The translations under genes were made by a program, and so were the position numbers. A stretch of 64,000 bases of DNA from Apostichopus japonicus. Its lineage: Eukaryota > Echinodermata > Holothuroidea > Aspidochirotida > Stichopodidae. How positions within the stretch are numbered: the stretch's first letter is position 1; every line of letters starts with the position of its first letter. Of the stretch, positions 1 through 11,739 are shown one piece after another. The stretch lies in assembly GCF_037975245.1 (NCBI RefSeq), contig NC_092579.1:10531678-10595677 (forward strand), written 5' to 3'. The notes under the pieces are model-generated. The model saw only the letters and a list, made by a program, of their open reading frames with translations. It did no database searches and was not told where the DNA came from.

Positions 1-308
1 CATTGATCACTGCGGTACTGAAAGCAGTTGCTTGCGATACATCAATCTTTCTGAACCAATCGAGTTGATATGTAGAGCGAAAAATGCATCTCCATCAATG
101 ATGTTAAAATGGTTCAATGGATCCAGAGAGATAGAAAGCAGTTTGGCTGTAGTAAAACTCTATCAGAAGGATGCGCCATCATCGACAACGATCAGAAGTA
201 CGATAAAAGCTGTCTACAGAACCCCAATAACACTGACTTGTCAAGCAGTATATACCAAGAGCAGAGCAGATGGTGGTAAATTTGTGAACATTCGACTTGA
301 GCAGCCAG
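1..308 (+). CDS. Immunoglobulin-like domain exon (partial, 5' end outside window)
   Basis: Frame 2 is open from the window edge to a GTGAGG splice donor at 309. The reading gives an Ig fold signature: Cys at codon 24 (context ELIC), Trp at codon 37 (LKW) and Cys at codon 80 (TLTC). That C-W-C spacing suits an I-set or C-type domain. Three N-glycosylation sequons are visible (NLS, NAS, NGS), so the domain is probably extracellular. The exon ends in phase 1 with a single g, the usual phase for Ig exons, and this g joins in frame to the transmembrane exon at 2641. If the donor were ignored the frame would stop at 341. The likely role is a cell-surface adhesion or immune-type receptor; ligand and family member are unknown. 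The Ig assignment rests on the C-W-C pattern, not on a database match. Confidence 0.75.
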
Positions 309-2640
309 GTGAGGATATACGAAACTGTTCTATTGAAGAATAGAAGTCATTTAAAGTTAATTGTCCCAATTAAGCCACTGATGTCACTCTTCTTTTTTAT
401 ATTCCTTTTCCAAGGCAAAAGTAATATATGTCCTAAGGAGTGCATGGGTGTGTATGTTACGCTTTTAAACATGATATATCAGGAACCATACTGTACATTG
501 GATTCATGTCATACATGGTAGCCCTACACTGATATCCCATGAGCTGTACACTAATTTTAGATGTAACATCTTTAATATTAATGAGTGTTTTGAACATAAT
601 GTAGAAATATTGAAATAATCATATGTTAAAACCAACTACTTTGTTTCCTTTCATATTGGGTATGTTTATATTGTTAACAAGTGTGTAAATGTTCTTGTTA
701 TTAACATGTTTAAATTAATTAATTGAATGGTAGAGGGGACTTGCATGTCAAATGGGGTACACATATAGCCGGCGTTTATGGAAGTAAAGTCATTCACATT
801 AAAGGGGAAGTTCACGATAAAGCCAGACATATGTGATAGGCAATGCCTAATACAATAATATATTGCATTTTACCAAATAGACTCCAAAATATTTCAAACG
901 AAACATTCGTCACCACCAATTTGACGAGGGACCATTTTGTCATATATTCAATGACATGTAATCCCCAGACACAGCTGTTTGGTGTACGTGAGGTGTAACA
1001 TATGTATGATACCAGCCTCTAATCCGTGCAATTAACCAAAATCTAAAAGTAACGTACGTGTAAGCTCAACTACAAGTTCATCTGCGATCAGAATAATTTC
1101 CTTGTGCTATCATTCCCCCAAATAATGTTAACTTGACACCTCTGAGTCTTCATTCTTTCTGCTGTGCCAAATTATCATACTTTATCACAGAGAAATTGTT
1201 CTAACTACGTAACTGAGCCTAGCTCTTTATTTCCCCATATATCATAATTGCTACAAAATGGAATAGGCTACAACTTTGGTTTCTTCCTTTGAAGTCTTCC
1301 TGAAATATCACATTGAGGCTTATAAGTGAGTTGAAACCTAATTAAAAAATCAGAACATCTGACAGAACATATAGGATTCTAGTGTGTACAATTCTCACAT
1401 GCATTATTAGCCAATGGCATCTCTATAGTGAAATACTGTGTATTGTTGGATCAAATCTAATATGAATTATTTTCGCACAACTATTAGTAGCACTGTAATA
1501 CAAATCAAGTCGTTTATGATATCAGACCCCGCAATTGTTTATACCTATATGCGATAAGTGTTCTTGTACCACTATTGTGGAGATTGCAGTAGAAACTAAC
1601 TTTAATATAATTTATGCTCAAGTGGATATATTGAAAAATGCCAAAGGCAAAATCAAAAGGGCATTACGGCATATTTCGCTGCCAGTCAGTCTGTCCGTTG
1701 GATATATATTGTGGGCATGGCAGCAAAATGCTATATAGCCTTATACTTAGAGGGCTAACATTATAGTAAGTCACAGCTGATTGCATAAAATGTTTCAGTG
1801 AACTGCAAATGTATAGTGACTAGGTGGTACATATGTGCCACCTCACACCAATCAGCTGTTTCATCGGGGGATGATACGTCATACAATAAGACACAATGGC
1901 CGCCATTCAAATTGACAACAGTATCCCTTGGAAAAGTCCAAATGATGTGGGTTATTAGTTTGGAATAGACATTGTCTAACATATAAATTTTTGGATTTAT
2001 CCTGAACTTCTCCTCAAAATACTAAATTCGCTGTTTCCTTTTATGCTGGCCATATTTACTTTGCTAGCCGGTGTGTCAGTGCTCATGTTATAAAAGTGTG
2101 GAAAATTAATTAGTATGTATGGATACAGTACTAAATGTTATTTGAATTTTAAACCTTGTATAAGGCTCTACCTGCAGTACTCAGATGTCACTCGATGTGA
2201 CAACATTAGTTCCAAAATTAAAATTGGGATTAATTTCACACTTGTTATGTTGATCCTCTTTATGTGCACAGAGTGACTGCGCACACAGTAAATGTCCTCA
2301 AGTACTGTACTGTAAATGTGAAAAGAATAACTAAGCCGCGAGGCTCTCTGGATTACAGGTTTGCACGATAAAACACGATAAAAACATATACCTCAGGAGT
2401 TGTAATTAGATACCTTGTAGCAGTACCACAAAAGCAATGTGCTTTCTAGTTCACTGTTAATTGTTATGAAGTTATGTTCTGCAGTATTTATGAGTTAAAG
2501 AAAATATTCAAGTATTACTACTAAGAAATTTGACTCTATAACTTTCAACTCAATTTTGGATTATCTCAATCTTAATTCGTACCTTGAACAAGCATTGGAA
2601 CCATAAGTCTTATTGGTTTTGTGTCATTTCTGTTTCACAG
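309..2640 (+). other. Intron between Ig and transmembrane exons
   Basis: AT-rich sequence starting with GTGAGG and ending in a TTTCTGTTTCACAG acceptor. I see no gene, TIR element or tandem array in it. The short reading frames at 1535 and 1761 have no splice sites or protein-like composition. Confidence 0.6.
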
Positions 2641-2758
2641 TTCCCATCACTAATGAAAAGTCAGCCTCAGATCGAGGGTGGAAGATTGCAGCAGTTATAG
2701 CAATAATTGTACTGTGCATAATGTGCATAACGTGCATAGTGCACAAGTGTCGTAAAAG
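2641..2758 (+). CDS. Transmembrane exon of the Ig-type receptor
   Basis: A strong acceptor (TTTCTGTTTCACAG) precedes 2641 and a GTATGG donor follows 2758. Joined in phase 1 to the Ig exon, it reads a short stalk (VPITNEKSASDRGWK), then a ~19-residue hydrophobic helix rich in Ile, Val, Ala and Cys, then a basic stop-transfer stretch (HKCRKR). This is a type I single-pass membrane protein with its C-terminus in the cytoplasm. The helix contains three Cys that could be palmitoylated or pair with a partner. The exon leaves phase 2. Read-through past the donor meets a stop within four codons. Phase agreement with the Ig exon is the main support that both belong to one gene. Confidence 0.75.
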
Positions 2759-3234
2759 GTATGGATAAATCATTCCATTCAAAGTTTGTTTACAATATCT
2801 TTTGTGTTCATGATTACATTACCCCATAAACATGCTAGCGGAAGATTTTCTTGTAAATTTCACTTTTTTTATGTTTATGGTAAAAATGGTCTGGAATAAA
2901 GCTGTATTTTGCTTTGGGTTGCAATTTTTTGTCACTTTAAGCTAACATGTAATATTTACACCTCAGTACAGAGGTTGTCAATTGGTCAATCTCTCAGGAT
3001 AGATCAAATTAAATCATGTCATTTTAATCACAAATGAGAATTTAATCAAAGTAGTCACAATATAACTTACAGAGAGAAACAAAAACAGATAAACAGTAAT
3101 ACATACAATTACAAAGCAAAAGCAACTCTGAAAAGATGTCTTTTAGTAGATTTTTAAAAATGAGTAACAGATGTGGCCTTCTTAATGTTGATGGGCAAAG
3201 CGTTTTGAGACTGAGGAGTGTGGATGTGTATAAA
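2759..3234 (+). other. Start of following intron, no recognisable feature
   Basis: AT-rich sequence after the GTATGG donor. Nothing recognisable before the microsatellite. Confidence 0.5.
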
Positions 3235-3394
<160 letters not shown>

Positions 3395-3818
3395 AGCTGC
3401 ATGCCTGCGTTTTTGGTCCGTTTGCGCATAACTGGTAACTAAATACAGTACCATTTAGAAGTTAAACAATAGCCTACACACACTTGGTCAGAAACTGTCA
3501 TATAATGATATTACATATGCTCAATAATTTGACTTGCTGGTTAAAACAGAAAGCAAAACAATTTCAGACGTACAAATGATGGCTTTTGATAAGCTCAGAT
3601 GCAATTAAGCATTATACAAATAGAAAATAGTCTGTCCCATTTACAAGCGATAGATGAGCGCAGCCATCTTGAATACAGCCATTTTTGATACAACCATTAT
3701 GGAATGAGGTAACTATACATAATTAAACATGTATCACCCAGACACTACAGCTCTCATTGTTATTACGCAGCCATTCATACAGAATACTCAGTATTATGCT
3801 ATCCAATGCATTGCCTAG

Positions 3819-4134
3819 CAGGCGCGTAGCCAGGAATTTGCCAAGGGAGGGGCGAAAAATGTAGGCAAACTATCAGAGCCGTAGATTCGGCATTGCAAAC
3901 TATCTAAGCGTAGCGCCAGCATGGTTGGCGCGAAGCGTACAAGAAAATTTTGGCTGAAAATGCCTCCCAGATCACTGGAAATGGCACTTCCTAGGCCTTG
4001 TAAGTTGCATCTTAGCATTTTTTCTTTTGAAATTACTAGCGATATCATAAAAAACATTACAATTTTTTTTTTAAATATGCTCAAGGGGGTGGGGGCGGCT
4101 GCCCCATTCGCCCCCCCCCTTGGCTACGCGCCTG
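3819..4134 (+). mobile_element. Non-autonomous hAT-type MITE, 316 bp, with core
   Basis: The ends are inverted repeats: CAGGCGCGTAGCC at the left and GGCTACGCGCCTG at the right. Both flanks carry the 8-bp direct repeat TTGCCTAG (3811-3818 and 4135-4142), the target duplication size of hAT transposons. The element holds the GC-rich core (3898-3940) shared by many elements in this window. It contains no transposase, so it would need one in trans. This is the best preserved copy of its subfamily here. Confidence 0.85.
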
Positions 4135-4142
4135 TTGCCTAG

Positions 4143-5339
4143 CGTAACACATATACACGTACAAGAAGAGCAAGGCCTCCTTGCAGGGGCGTCAATCCCA
4201 ATTGAAAAGTGGGGGGACGTAAATGACTGATCATGGATAAAACTGAAGGAGTGTGCGCCAAGGGTACATTGCGAGCACCTTGGCACAAAGCCTATATTGT
4301 GTTGGGTCCAGGGGCCTGCCTTAGGACCCATTATGGGGTCCAGGGGCCAAGCCCCATGGGGCCCAGGGGGCAGACTCACATCTAGAAATATTTGAGTTTG
4401 CTTTTGTTTGGCCCTGAAGTGATATGTCTATAATAAATATATTTTAGCTAAAGTCACATCTGACAAGTGATTAGACTTTAACTTATCTATTTAACATCTA
4501 GGTGTTATTAACTTAGGGCCTTTATTGTGATTAATAAAATTGAAACTTCCAAAATGGAAACATTCTTAAATGTTGCAACCAAAATCATCTTGTTATGCAG
4601 ATGTCTACAACATGCACTAACATGGTATCATAAGTACATTTAAAAATCACTGTTCGGTACATTAACTGGGTACATTGGGTAAAGCACTGGGCAAGTTCAC
4701 TTTATCAGAAACAGGAAAACCTATAAAATATAGATACTTCAGGGCCAGTCCAAATGTTACATAGTGATGCTTTGATGTACTGGGAGTGGGGGTAAATGAC
4801 TGAGTGGGTGGGCCGTGTAGGGGACTGTGCCTCAGTGTAATTCGTAGTTAATACATTGGGGCACTGCATATTGGGGCTCACAATAAAACTGATAGGTCCA
4901 CATATAACATCATTAATTTGCCTTCCTACCTTCTTCATATTCATTTTGCAGCATTTTGAATTAGCACTTTCATTACAGGGCAGTTCCACATAAAGGTGGA
5001 CATGACCTCTCATGTTACAAAATATTCATATGTAAACAAATTTGTTATCACATTAAAGCTTAATGTGTGAAGTTTGCAGATACATACATTTACATTAGTT
5101 TAAAAGTTTTTATGTTTATGCACTTTTTTATGCAAAATTAATTTGCATAACTGTATAAGATAATTCAATTTGACCAAAAATTACTTTTAATATCAACCTA
5201 TTTTAGAAACTGTAACCAGATCATTTTTAACTTTCTGCAGTTTTGATTAGTCAAATACTTGTATTTGTCAAATATATGAACAAACTTTGCCCTGCATTCC
5301 ACTTCAGTGTCCACCTAATTAACGCTTTCTCAAAATGTC
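4143..5339. other. Intergenic or intronic, fragment of GC-rich repeat only
   Basis: 4180-4380 is a C/G-rich stretch (GGGGCGTCAATCC, repeated GGGTCCAGGGGCC-like words) resembling a truncated MITE end. The remainder is AT-rich with no supported gene. Confidence 0.4.
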
Positions 5340-5505
5340 ATGCTGTTACCCAAACTAGAGCACCAATGGTGCAGAAGCTCATACCTTTTCGAGCTTAAAA
5401 ATGTATGACCCACAAAACTTTTTGGCCCACCAAATTTCAGGCCATTTTTCAGATTCCACCAATTTTGGCCCATGAGGCCAAACATTTTAGGTTCAAAGAC
5501 AATTT
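5340..5505 (+). repeat. Composite repeat part X (left copy)
   Basis: Matches in reverse complement the stretch 59885-60050: shared words include AGAGCACCAATGGTGC, TTTTCGAGC, and GGCCCATGAGGCCAAACA. In the other copy it is directly joined to part Y (7147-7262 here), so this copy has been split. Confidence 0.7.
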
Positions 5506-5616
5506 GAGCTCCCCCCTCCCTGTTCCCCCTCCATAGACAAGGCGATTCTCAAACCTCTAGTCTCGCCTAGTTACGCGACAGTGTGTTAGAGTTAATACCA
5601 AATATAAAGTTATTTG

Positions 5617-5790
5617 CAGGCAGTAATGGACACTGGTAAGCAGGACTCTTAGGCAGTAATAGATTCCATTAGAAGACTAATTTTCAGGCAGTATTGGTCA
5701 TTGTTAGGCATGACTCCCAGGCAGTACGGAGTACTGCTCTATACATGTATGGTTCCCAGGCAGTTCTGGGTAGTTGCAAAATATAGTACC
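5617..5790. repeat. Degenerate tandem repeat, CAGGCAGTAATGG units
   Basis: Five units of roughly 33-40 bp, each starting (C)AGGCAGTA/TTNTGG, at about 5617, 5651, 5685, 5718 and 5758. Confidence 0.7.
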
Positions 5791-6652
5791 GGATTGAATC
5801 TAGGTAAGGAACCCTTAATTATTCAAAAAAAATTCAAAGGGGAGGGGGACAGGACGACAATCACAAAATTTGGGAATCCCCCCCCCCCGCCTGCCTCAGC
5901 AAAATCCTGGCTATGCTACTGCCCTCTCCCTAAAATTTCCGAATAGGTTGAGCGGTTCTTAGCATGGGCTTCCAGAGAGAAAATCGGTTAGGATGGGGAG
6001 GGAGGGGGGGGGGTTGCAAATGACTATGCCAAACCATTATCTAACAAATTGTCCAAAAAAACACTGCTACATCATCAGAAAAGACACTTCCCAAATGTTA
6101 CAAGTTGCATTTTTCAGTTCTCTTTAATATTTTGCAGTATAATATTTTGGTGGTTTCAATATTCCTTTCTGCATTAGGGTTATAGGGGGTGGGGGATTTC
6201 CTACTAGTCCGAAGGTTTAGTAGTCTGAAGGTTCAATAGTCTGAAGACTTTTCTCATTCAAGTATATTTTACATTCTCTTCCCGTCCATACTATTCCCCT
6301 CTTTTACACCTGAACATCCTAATTGCCCTCATAGGCGTAACTCGAGGGGGGGGGGGTATGGGTGTCTCACCAACTGGGAAAAATGTGAATTTGGCAGGGC
6401 AAAAATATATATATCGCAGGGCAAACCTGCCAAATGGAAAAATATATTATAAATTAAGTGACTAGAAGTCTTAATATTCGCGAAAATTTACTAGAATGAA
6501 ACAACAGAAAAGAAATTAACATAAAAAATAATGGTCGACTCTGGTTACTCGTCCTACACAGACGCTCCAAATCACTCATGTGTTTTGACTAGATAATGTG
6601 TCGCATGAACTTTGTGAAGCCAATGATACATGATATGCAGTGATAACAATTA
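5791..6652. repeat. Fragments of a Y-related repeat and G/C tracts
   Basis: 5788-5935 resembles 6910-6960 and 7096-7240 (words such as GAATCTAGGTAAGGAACCC and AAATCCTGGCTA). Short G or C runs occur near 5880, 6000 and 6345. Three AGTCTGAAGGTT units lie near 6205-6250. No gene is seen. Confidence 0.5.
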
Positions 6653-6765
6653 TGAACAGGTTGCTACCACCTTCCTCAGTACAAATGAACAGGTTGCTAC
6701 CACCTTTCTCAATACAATGAACAGGTTTCTACTACCTCTATCAATACAAGCAAACAGATAACATA
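6653..6765. repeat. Three tandem ~33-bp units
   Basis: Units begin TGAACAGGTTGCTACCACC at 6653 and 6686, and a diverged one at 6718. Confidence 0.8.
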
Positions 6766-7146
6766 CGCCTTTATGAGTTAATGAGTTTATAAGTTTATGA
6801 GTTGACATAGGTGCACGAGGCGAGGCGAGGACCCAAAATTCGTGTGAAAGTCCTGAAAAATTCGGTCAGCCTATAAGTGGTGAAAAAATTACTTCGAAAG
6901 ACAACCAATGTATCACCAGATTGCATCCAAGGACCCTTAAATATTCAAAATTTTCGAGAGCGAAAGGATTAATTTCTATTTTTCGTATATAATATTTTAT
7001 CCGTCCTAATTAGAAACGTAAATTCAGACAGACTAACCAAAAAATAAGACAATTCTTGAAGATAAGTTTACTTCAAAAATTGAAAAAAAAAAAATATATA
7101 GTACCAGCTTGCATCTAAGGACTCTATAATTATTAAAAATTTTCTC

Positions 7147-7270
7147 AAATTTATACCCCTAGCTCAAAACGGCGATGACCCCCCCCCCACCGTTAGCAGA
7201 ATCCTGGCCACACCACTGGCTATAATTCCTATTTTCCCCCTTTAAATCCTATTTTACCCACTCTCTTAAA
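7147..7270 (+). repeat. Composite repeat part Y (left copy)
   Basis: Matches 59775-59895 in reverse complement (TATACCCCTAGCTC, TTAGCAGAATCCTGG, CCTATTTTACCCACTCTC). It ends at the 8-bp duplication CTCTTAAA that flanks the next element. Confidence 0.7.
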
Positions 7271-7975
7271 AAGTGGCGGAGATTTCTTGTCAGAAGTAAG
7301 GGGGGGGGGGAGGGTTGCAGGCCATTGATGAAATAAAAAAGTCATAACTGCTGGCTCACTATCTAAGTGGAGCGCCACCATAAGTTGGGGCGAAGTGCAC
7401 AAGAATTTTTTGGCAAATATTGCCTCCCAGATTGCAGTAAATGGCACTGCCCAGGCCTTGAAAAGCTGCCTTTAACCAGGGGCATATGCTTGATTTTCCC
7501 TTCCGGGGGGCGCGTATTACTATCAGGGATGAGACTGAGCTGGGGAAAAAAAAATCTGAAATTTATCGATCGCCGTCCTGGGGGAGGGGTTTAAGGGGAG
7601 GAGGTGTCCCCCTCCCCTTTAGAAATTTTTTGTCAGGTAAGGAGGGCTTAGATGCAAAATGGTGGACTCTAGATGGAATCTATCACATCACGTAACTCGC
7701 CAAAAAAGTGTGGAATTTCTGCTTGTATAATTTATCTATTAGCTTTTTTGAACCAAAAAAAGGCTTTTTTGCTTGCTTTGTGCTACTTGATTCCACCACT
7801 GGTCAAATTGGGTGTTCCTTCCCTTCACAGTCCAGCATGTTCGGCAAAAAAAAAAAAAAATTAATTAAAAAAATAATAAAAAACAATGAAAAACGCGAAT
7901 TACGAGAAAAAACGTGAAAATGAAGAAAAAAAAAATCGGAAATCCGCGTTTCCGCGGAAGAGTCTCATGCCTGTA

Positions 7976-8330
7976 CTATCTAAGCGGAGCGCCACCATTG
8001 GTTGGCGCGCAGCGTACAAGCAAATTTCTGGTTTTGGTACCCCCAGATCACCGGAAATTGCACTTCTCGGGCTTGAAACTGACCAACCATATGTACACTT
8101 TTGCCTGAGAACCAAGTTTTTTTCCAAATACTTTTTTTCTCATCTATAACCTTTCTGAAGATTGTCACCAGTCACACATCATGTTCGACTTCATCACATA
8201 TCCTGTGGATCATTGCTTCTGTAGGTGATTCTTCATCGCGGCCCACAATATCCGTCAGCCCCACTGTTCAGAATTTGAAAATTCACAATTCTCGTGAATA
8301 AATTGACTTCAAAACATACCCATAATGTTG
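7976..8330 (+). repeat. Core-bearing MITE segment, same subfamily as 38610-38990
   Basis: Starts at the core CTATCTAAGCGGAGCGCC and runs to ATACCCATAATG. The reverse complement of 38610-38990 follows it over the whole length, sharing GACCAACCA, CTCGTGAATAAA and ACTTCAAAACATACCCATAA. Confidence 0.7.
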
Positions 8331-8544
8331 CACAAAATATCATCTATGGACAACCGATAAAGAAAAACCTCCTTCAAACCCTAACAGACGGGTCAAAATT
8401 GCACGAGTATGATGAAGTATGATGAAGAATGTTGGTTAGGGAATTTTCGAAAGTTCAGACGGCTACTAAAAAATTTCGTTGAAGGAAATAAAAATATACC
8501 AGATATTTCCGAAACCGAACACTACACACATCGACAGTTTTGAG

Positions 8545-9110
8545 CATGGGCGCAGATCAGTCTTGGATAATGGTGGGGACGCGTGTCTGTTCTATGACAC
8601 TATCTACGCGGAGCGCGACCATGGGTTCGCGCGTAGCGATAGGATTTTTTTGGGCAAATATACCTTCCAGATCGCCGGAAATCACACTTCCCAGACCTAA
8701 TGATGCTCCTAAACCTCCTTAAGTTTTAGATCTCATGGCTTAGAAATTTAGTTTGGAGAAATACATGGGCGTCTGCAGAAAGAAAATCAGGGGACAATTA
8801 ATCCAAGTAGACTTTTGTATATACGATGGGTCTGGGGTCCTCTCCCAGAAAACAAATATAGACTGCCGCAAATGCGATTTCCGTCCTATATTTAACAACT
8901 GTGGATAAAATACAATAAAATGAGAACTGTTGCATGTCATTTGCACAATGCTGGATCAAACTGCGCCAAATTTCAATATATGGGAACATATGAAATGCAG
9001 CTATTGGTCAAGACAAATTGGTGGGGACACGGTACAGTATATCATGTCCCCACTACTGAAAAAGTTGGTGGGGACGCGTCCCGCTGTCCTCACCAGGATC
9101 TGCGCCCATG
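8545..9110 (+). mobile_element. hAT-type MITE with CATGGGCGCAGATC ends
   Basis: Left end CATGGGCGCAGATC, right end GATCTGCGCCCATG. Flanks are GTTTTGAG (8537-8544) and GTTTGGAG (9111-9118), 7 of 8 matching, so a slightly decayed 8-bp target duplication. It holds a core copy at 8599-8640 and GGTGGGGACGCGT words near both ends. Confidence 0.75.
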
Positions 9111-9204
9111 GTTTGGAGGCTGTTTATCGTGGAACGCCATTTTCATGCTCACTGATATGATGTGATATCTGCTGTTTGCTTTACAAATTCGAATAATTTT
9201 GTCA

Positions 9205-9300
9205 CTGTTCCTCTTTCTCTTCCCGTTTTCTTGCCGTATTTTCTACTCCATCCTTTTCTCTTTTTCTCTCTTTCTTCTTTTTCTTTTCCTTCCTTCACCT
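9205..9300. repeat. Pyrimidine-rich tract
   Basis: Almost only C and T (CTCTTTCTCTTCC and TTTCTTCTTTTTC units). Low-complexity. Confidence 0.8.
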
Positions 9301-9701
9301 CGTTGAAGTTGGCAAGTGTATACAGATCCAAAGCTATTCAACAGCAACAAAACGTTATTTTGTGTATGTCTGTTGTGGGGTGAAGTTAGCGCTATGAGCT
9401 ATAAGTTCCAATGCGCAAGGTGGGGGAAAGGGGCTAGAAATAATGTGTGGGTCAATTCTAACTCGGTTTTCGGTCGTTAATTGTTGATGTAGCCTACCAG
9501 GTAAAAGGTTGAAATGACTTTAACAATTTCAAATGTAATAATTTGATTTATTATGCCATTTGGAGCACATAACATAGGCTATAACAGAACATTACTGGCA
9601 AAAACTAGGGGGGTTGATTGTGTGGACCAACCCCCCCCTCTTCAAAAAGTGGGGGGTTAAAACCCCCCAACCCCCCCTGTTTCTCCGCCACTGCTCTTAA
9701 A

Positions 9702-10661
9702 CAATACAGCTGACCTACCCTATTAAACTTTCTCCCCTCTACCAGAGCAGACATAACTTCGCAAGCACTCCTTCCCAAAATTATGGCTGGCTGCCTACAT
9801 ACCTCAGGCTCAAAGACTTCTAAGAATCGGCAAGTGCTGATTGGCTATAGGGCTCTCATGCTTACAGTTCAACAGTTAATAACAACTCCCAATCCTGCTT
9901 TAATTCCACTAACAGCCTCTGCAGAGCTTAACCACAAATGTAAACAAACACTGCAGAGACTGGGAGACAAATTAAAGGAGCTTTGGAAAAAGGTGAAGGC
10001 TCAGATTTTTTTAAACAATGGGGATTAGTTGTAATTAATTAACCTTTGACCAAAAATTATTAGGCATCACCTTATTCATACACAATACAGCAATCATCAG
10101 TTCAACTTTGAATATGATCCATCAAAATCTTGAGGAGATTGAGATATTTGAAAATATTACAAAGAATGACCCCCGATGACCCCCTAAATGACCTCAATTT
10201 CCCGAACACCCCTCGTAACCCTCATCCCGAGGAATGTTGTGACCAAGTTTCATTATAACAGGCCATACACTGTGCGAACGGAAGCAATTTGAGAATATAG
10301 GGCCGCGGCCCGGGCCACAAAAGACCCCTAGTTGATCTTTGATCTCAAATTCATGAACACCCTGAAGGTAAAACTTCCATAGTACTACCCTGACAAACCC
10401 TCAACATTGTACCATGGAATCTGTAGGAGAAGAAGCATTTTGCGTATTTCCACAAAATGGCCCATTACGGCCCACATGTGACCTTTGACCCCAAATTTCA
10501 GACCATCTCTGATGGCCCTATACCCAATGGTCCTTGTGTCCAAGTTTTATGAAATTCCATCAAACACTGTGCGAGTGGGAGCGGTTTTACCAATTTTTGA
10601 CGGATAGAGTGTTAGACGCCGCACTGTAACAATAGCTCACACCAGCTGGTATGAGCTAAAA
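9702..10661 (+). repeat. Dispersed ~970-bp repeat Z, copy A
   Basis: Reverse-complement counterpart at 58812-59777. It ends in a palindromic hairpin, TAGCTCACACCAG then CTGGTATGAGCTA, at about 10634-10659. A terminal hairpin recalls Helitron 3' ends, but no CTRR follows it, so I leave the class open. It contains a perfect-spaced TGACCTTTGACCC at 10479-10491 and a small open frame at 9783. Confidence 0.8.
9783..10028 (+). pseudogene. Small repeat-borne ORF, copy A (81 codons)
   Basis: ATG-started frame beginning MAGCLHTSGSKTSKNRQ, with a hydrophobic stretch (GYRALMLTVQQL) and a basic C-terminal part (KCKQTLQRLGDKLKELW). The same frame is kept in the inverted copy at 59439-59699 with few changes. 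A one-base difference at the end (GAAAAAGG here, AAGAAGG there) puts this copy into a different final frame. I do not recognise the protein. It may be the remnant of a transposon protein. Confidence 0.4.
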
Positions 10662-11134
10662 ACATATTTTAATTTTTTGAGAAATATGCAAAGTAGGAAT
10701 GAATGAATACTTGTAATGTAACTCCCACAGGCCTATAACATACCTGCATCAATGGAAAAATAGATTCATATTTAGGTTAAAATTATGTCACGTTGTTAGT
10801 TTTTCTGTAACAGCGTGACCTGCATTGAATAATACCCTTGCCCTTGGTACCTCTTTTAATATTGCTTACTTGTACATCATAAAATAGTGCATGTAAGTTA
10901 TGTATTGGCTAGTTGTGCACTGCTGTATATGAGAGCTACAGTATCTACTACAGAGACCATCTAACTGATTATTACATTGTAACTGCAATGTTAATATCAT
11001 TCGGTTGTACATTCTATTTTTTAATTAAAATAGGCCTGTTATTGTCTTTTCTGGTGCAAATTTCCAGAATGATTTAAGAATTTCACAACGTACAGCAAGG
11101 ATAATTTTCTTTCTTTTTCTTTCTGTATATCCAG
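10662..11134. other. No feature seen before the candidate exon
   Basis: AT-rich. It ends in a long pyrimidine tract (TTTTCTTTCTTTTTCTTTCTG) and CCAG, a good acceptor. Confidence 0.5.
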
Positions 11135-11190
11135 GATAACTGGATGACCATCGGTTCCAAACAACCAAAGGCTGTTCAGGATGTCCCTAG
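11135..11190 (+). CDS. Candidate last exon of the Ig-type receptor
   Basis: The acceptor is strong (long CT tract, TATCCAG). Joined directly to the phase-2 transmembrane exon at 2641-2758, it gives R-I-T-G and then TGA, a very short cytoplasmic tail with the rest as 3' UTR. Read in phase 0 instead, it is open for DNWMTIGSKQPKAVQDVPR and on to a stop at about 11214, but that would need an unseen exon in between to change phase. I cannot decide between the two. The 8.4-kb gap is filled with repeats, which is compatible with an intron. Confidence 0.35.
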
Positions 11191-11485
11191 GTTCGTAGGT
11201 TTGGTTTGCTTAACATAAAATACAGGTGTTACTATCAGGTTTCCAAATGTCAGATCTAGACTTTGTTGTCTAGGTTGTCAAGGCTGATAGATGCCATTCT
11301 TTACTCTTACAGTACATTAAATTAGATCATGTGAATGACACATTCAACGCTAGTTGAAGCGAGCTTTGCTGTTTCTTTTCAAAATGGACATTTGTTATAA
11401 ACCACCTTTCTACGTTAGGTATTTTGCGGGAAGAAATTTAACAAATGTTCAAAGTCACATAATTGTAGAAGATCAATCTTGGACA
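11191..11485. other. Possible 3' UTR, nothing else seen
   Basis: AT-rich sequence between the candidate exon and the microsatellite. No clear AATAAA. Confidence 0.3.
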
Positions 11486-11487
11486 TT

Positions 11488-11540
<53 letters not shown>

Positions 11541-11614
11541 GATAATAATGATAATAATGATAACAATGATAATAATGATAATAATGATAATAATGATGAT
11601 GATGATGTTGATGT

Positions 11615-11647
<33 letters not shown>

Positions 11648-11685
11648 TAATATTAATAATAATATTAATAATAATAATAATCCAT
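11486..11685. repeat. (ATAATG)n / (AAT)n microsatellite
   Basis: Runs of GATAAT, ATGATA and AATAAT over about 200 bp. The Ile/Met and Leu/Ser frames read here are artefacts. Confidence 0.95.
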
Positions 11686-11739
11686 CAGTGGAACTTATGC
11701 AGTCAAGTTGGCATGTGTGTGTGAATGTATGTGACACCC

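Larger units (their letters stand above)
7271..9693 (+). mobile_element. 2.42-kb nested hAT-type insertion
   Basis: The left end reads AAGTGGCGGAG and the right end CTCCGCCACTG, so the termini are inverted repeats with one changed first base. CTCTTAAA is present at 7263-7270 and again at 9694-9701, an 8-bp target duplication. The related sequence at 59.78 kb carries one copy of this word (as CTCTCAAA) and no insert, so it is an empty site. Inside are three copies of the GC-rich core (7359, 7976, 8599) and a second complete MITE (8545-9110). No transposase frame is recognisable. Confidence 0.7.

Noticed and set aside
10634-10661. Helitron 3' end
   Set aside because: A hairpin is present but no CTRR terminus follows and no 5' TC end was found.
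11479-11737. Ile/Met and Leu/Ser frames over 80 codons
   Set aside because: Translation of the ATAATG microsatellite.
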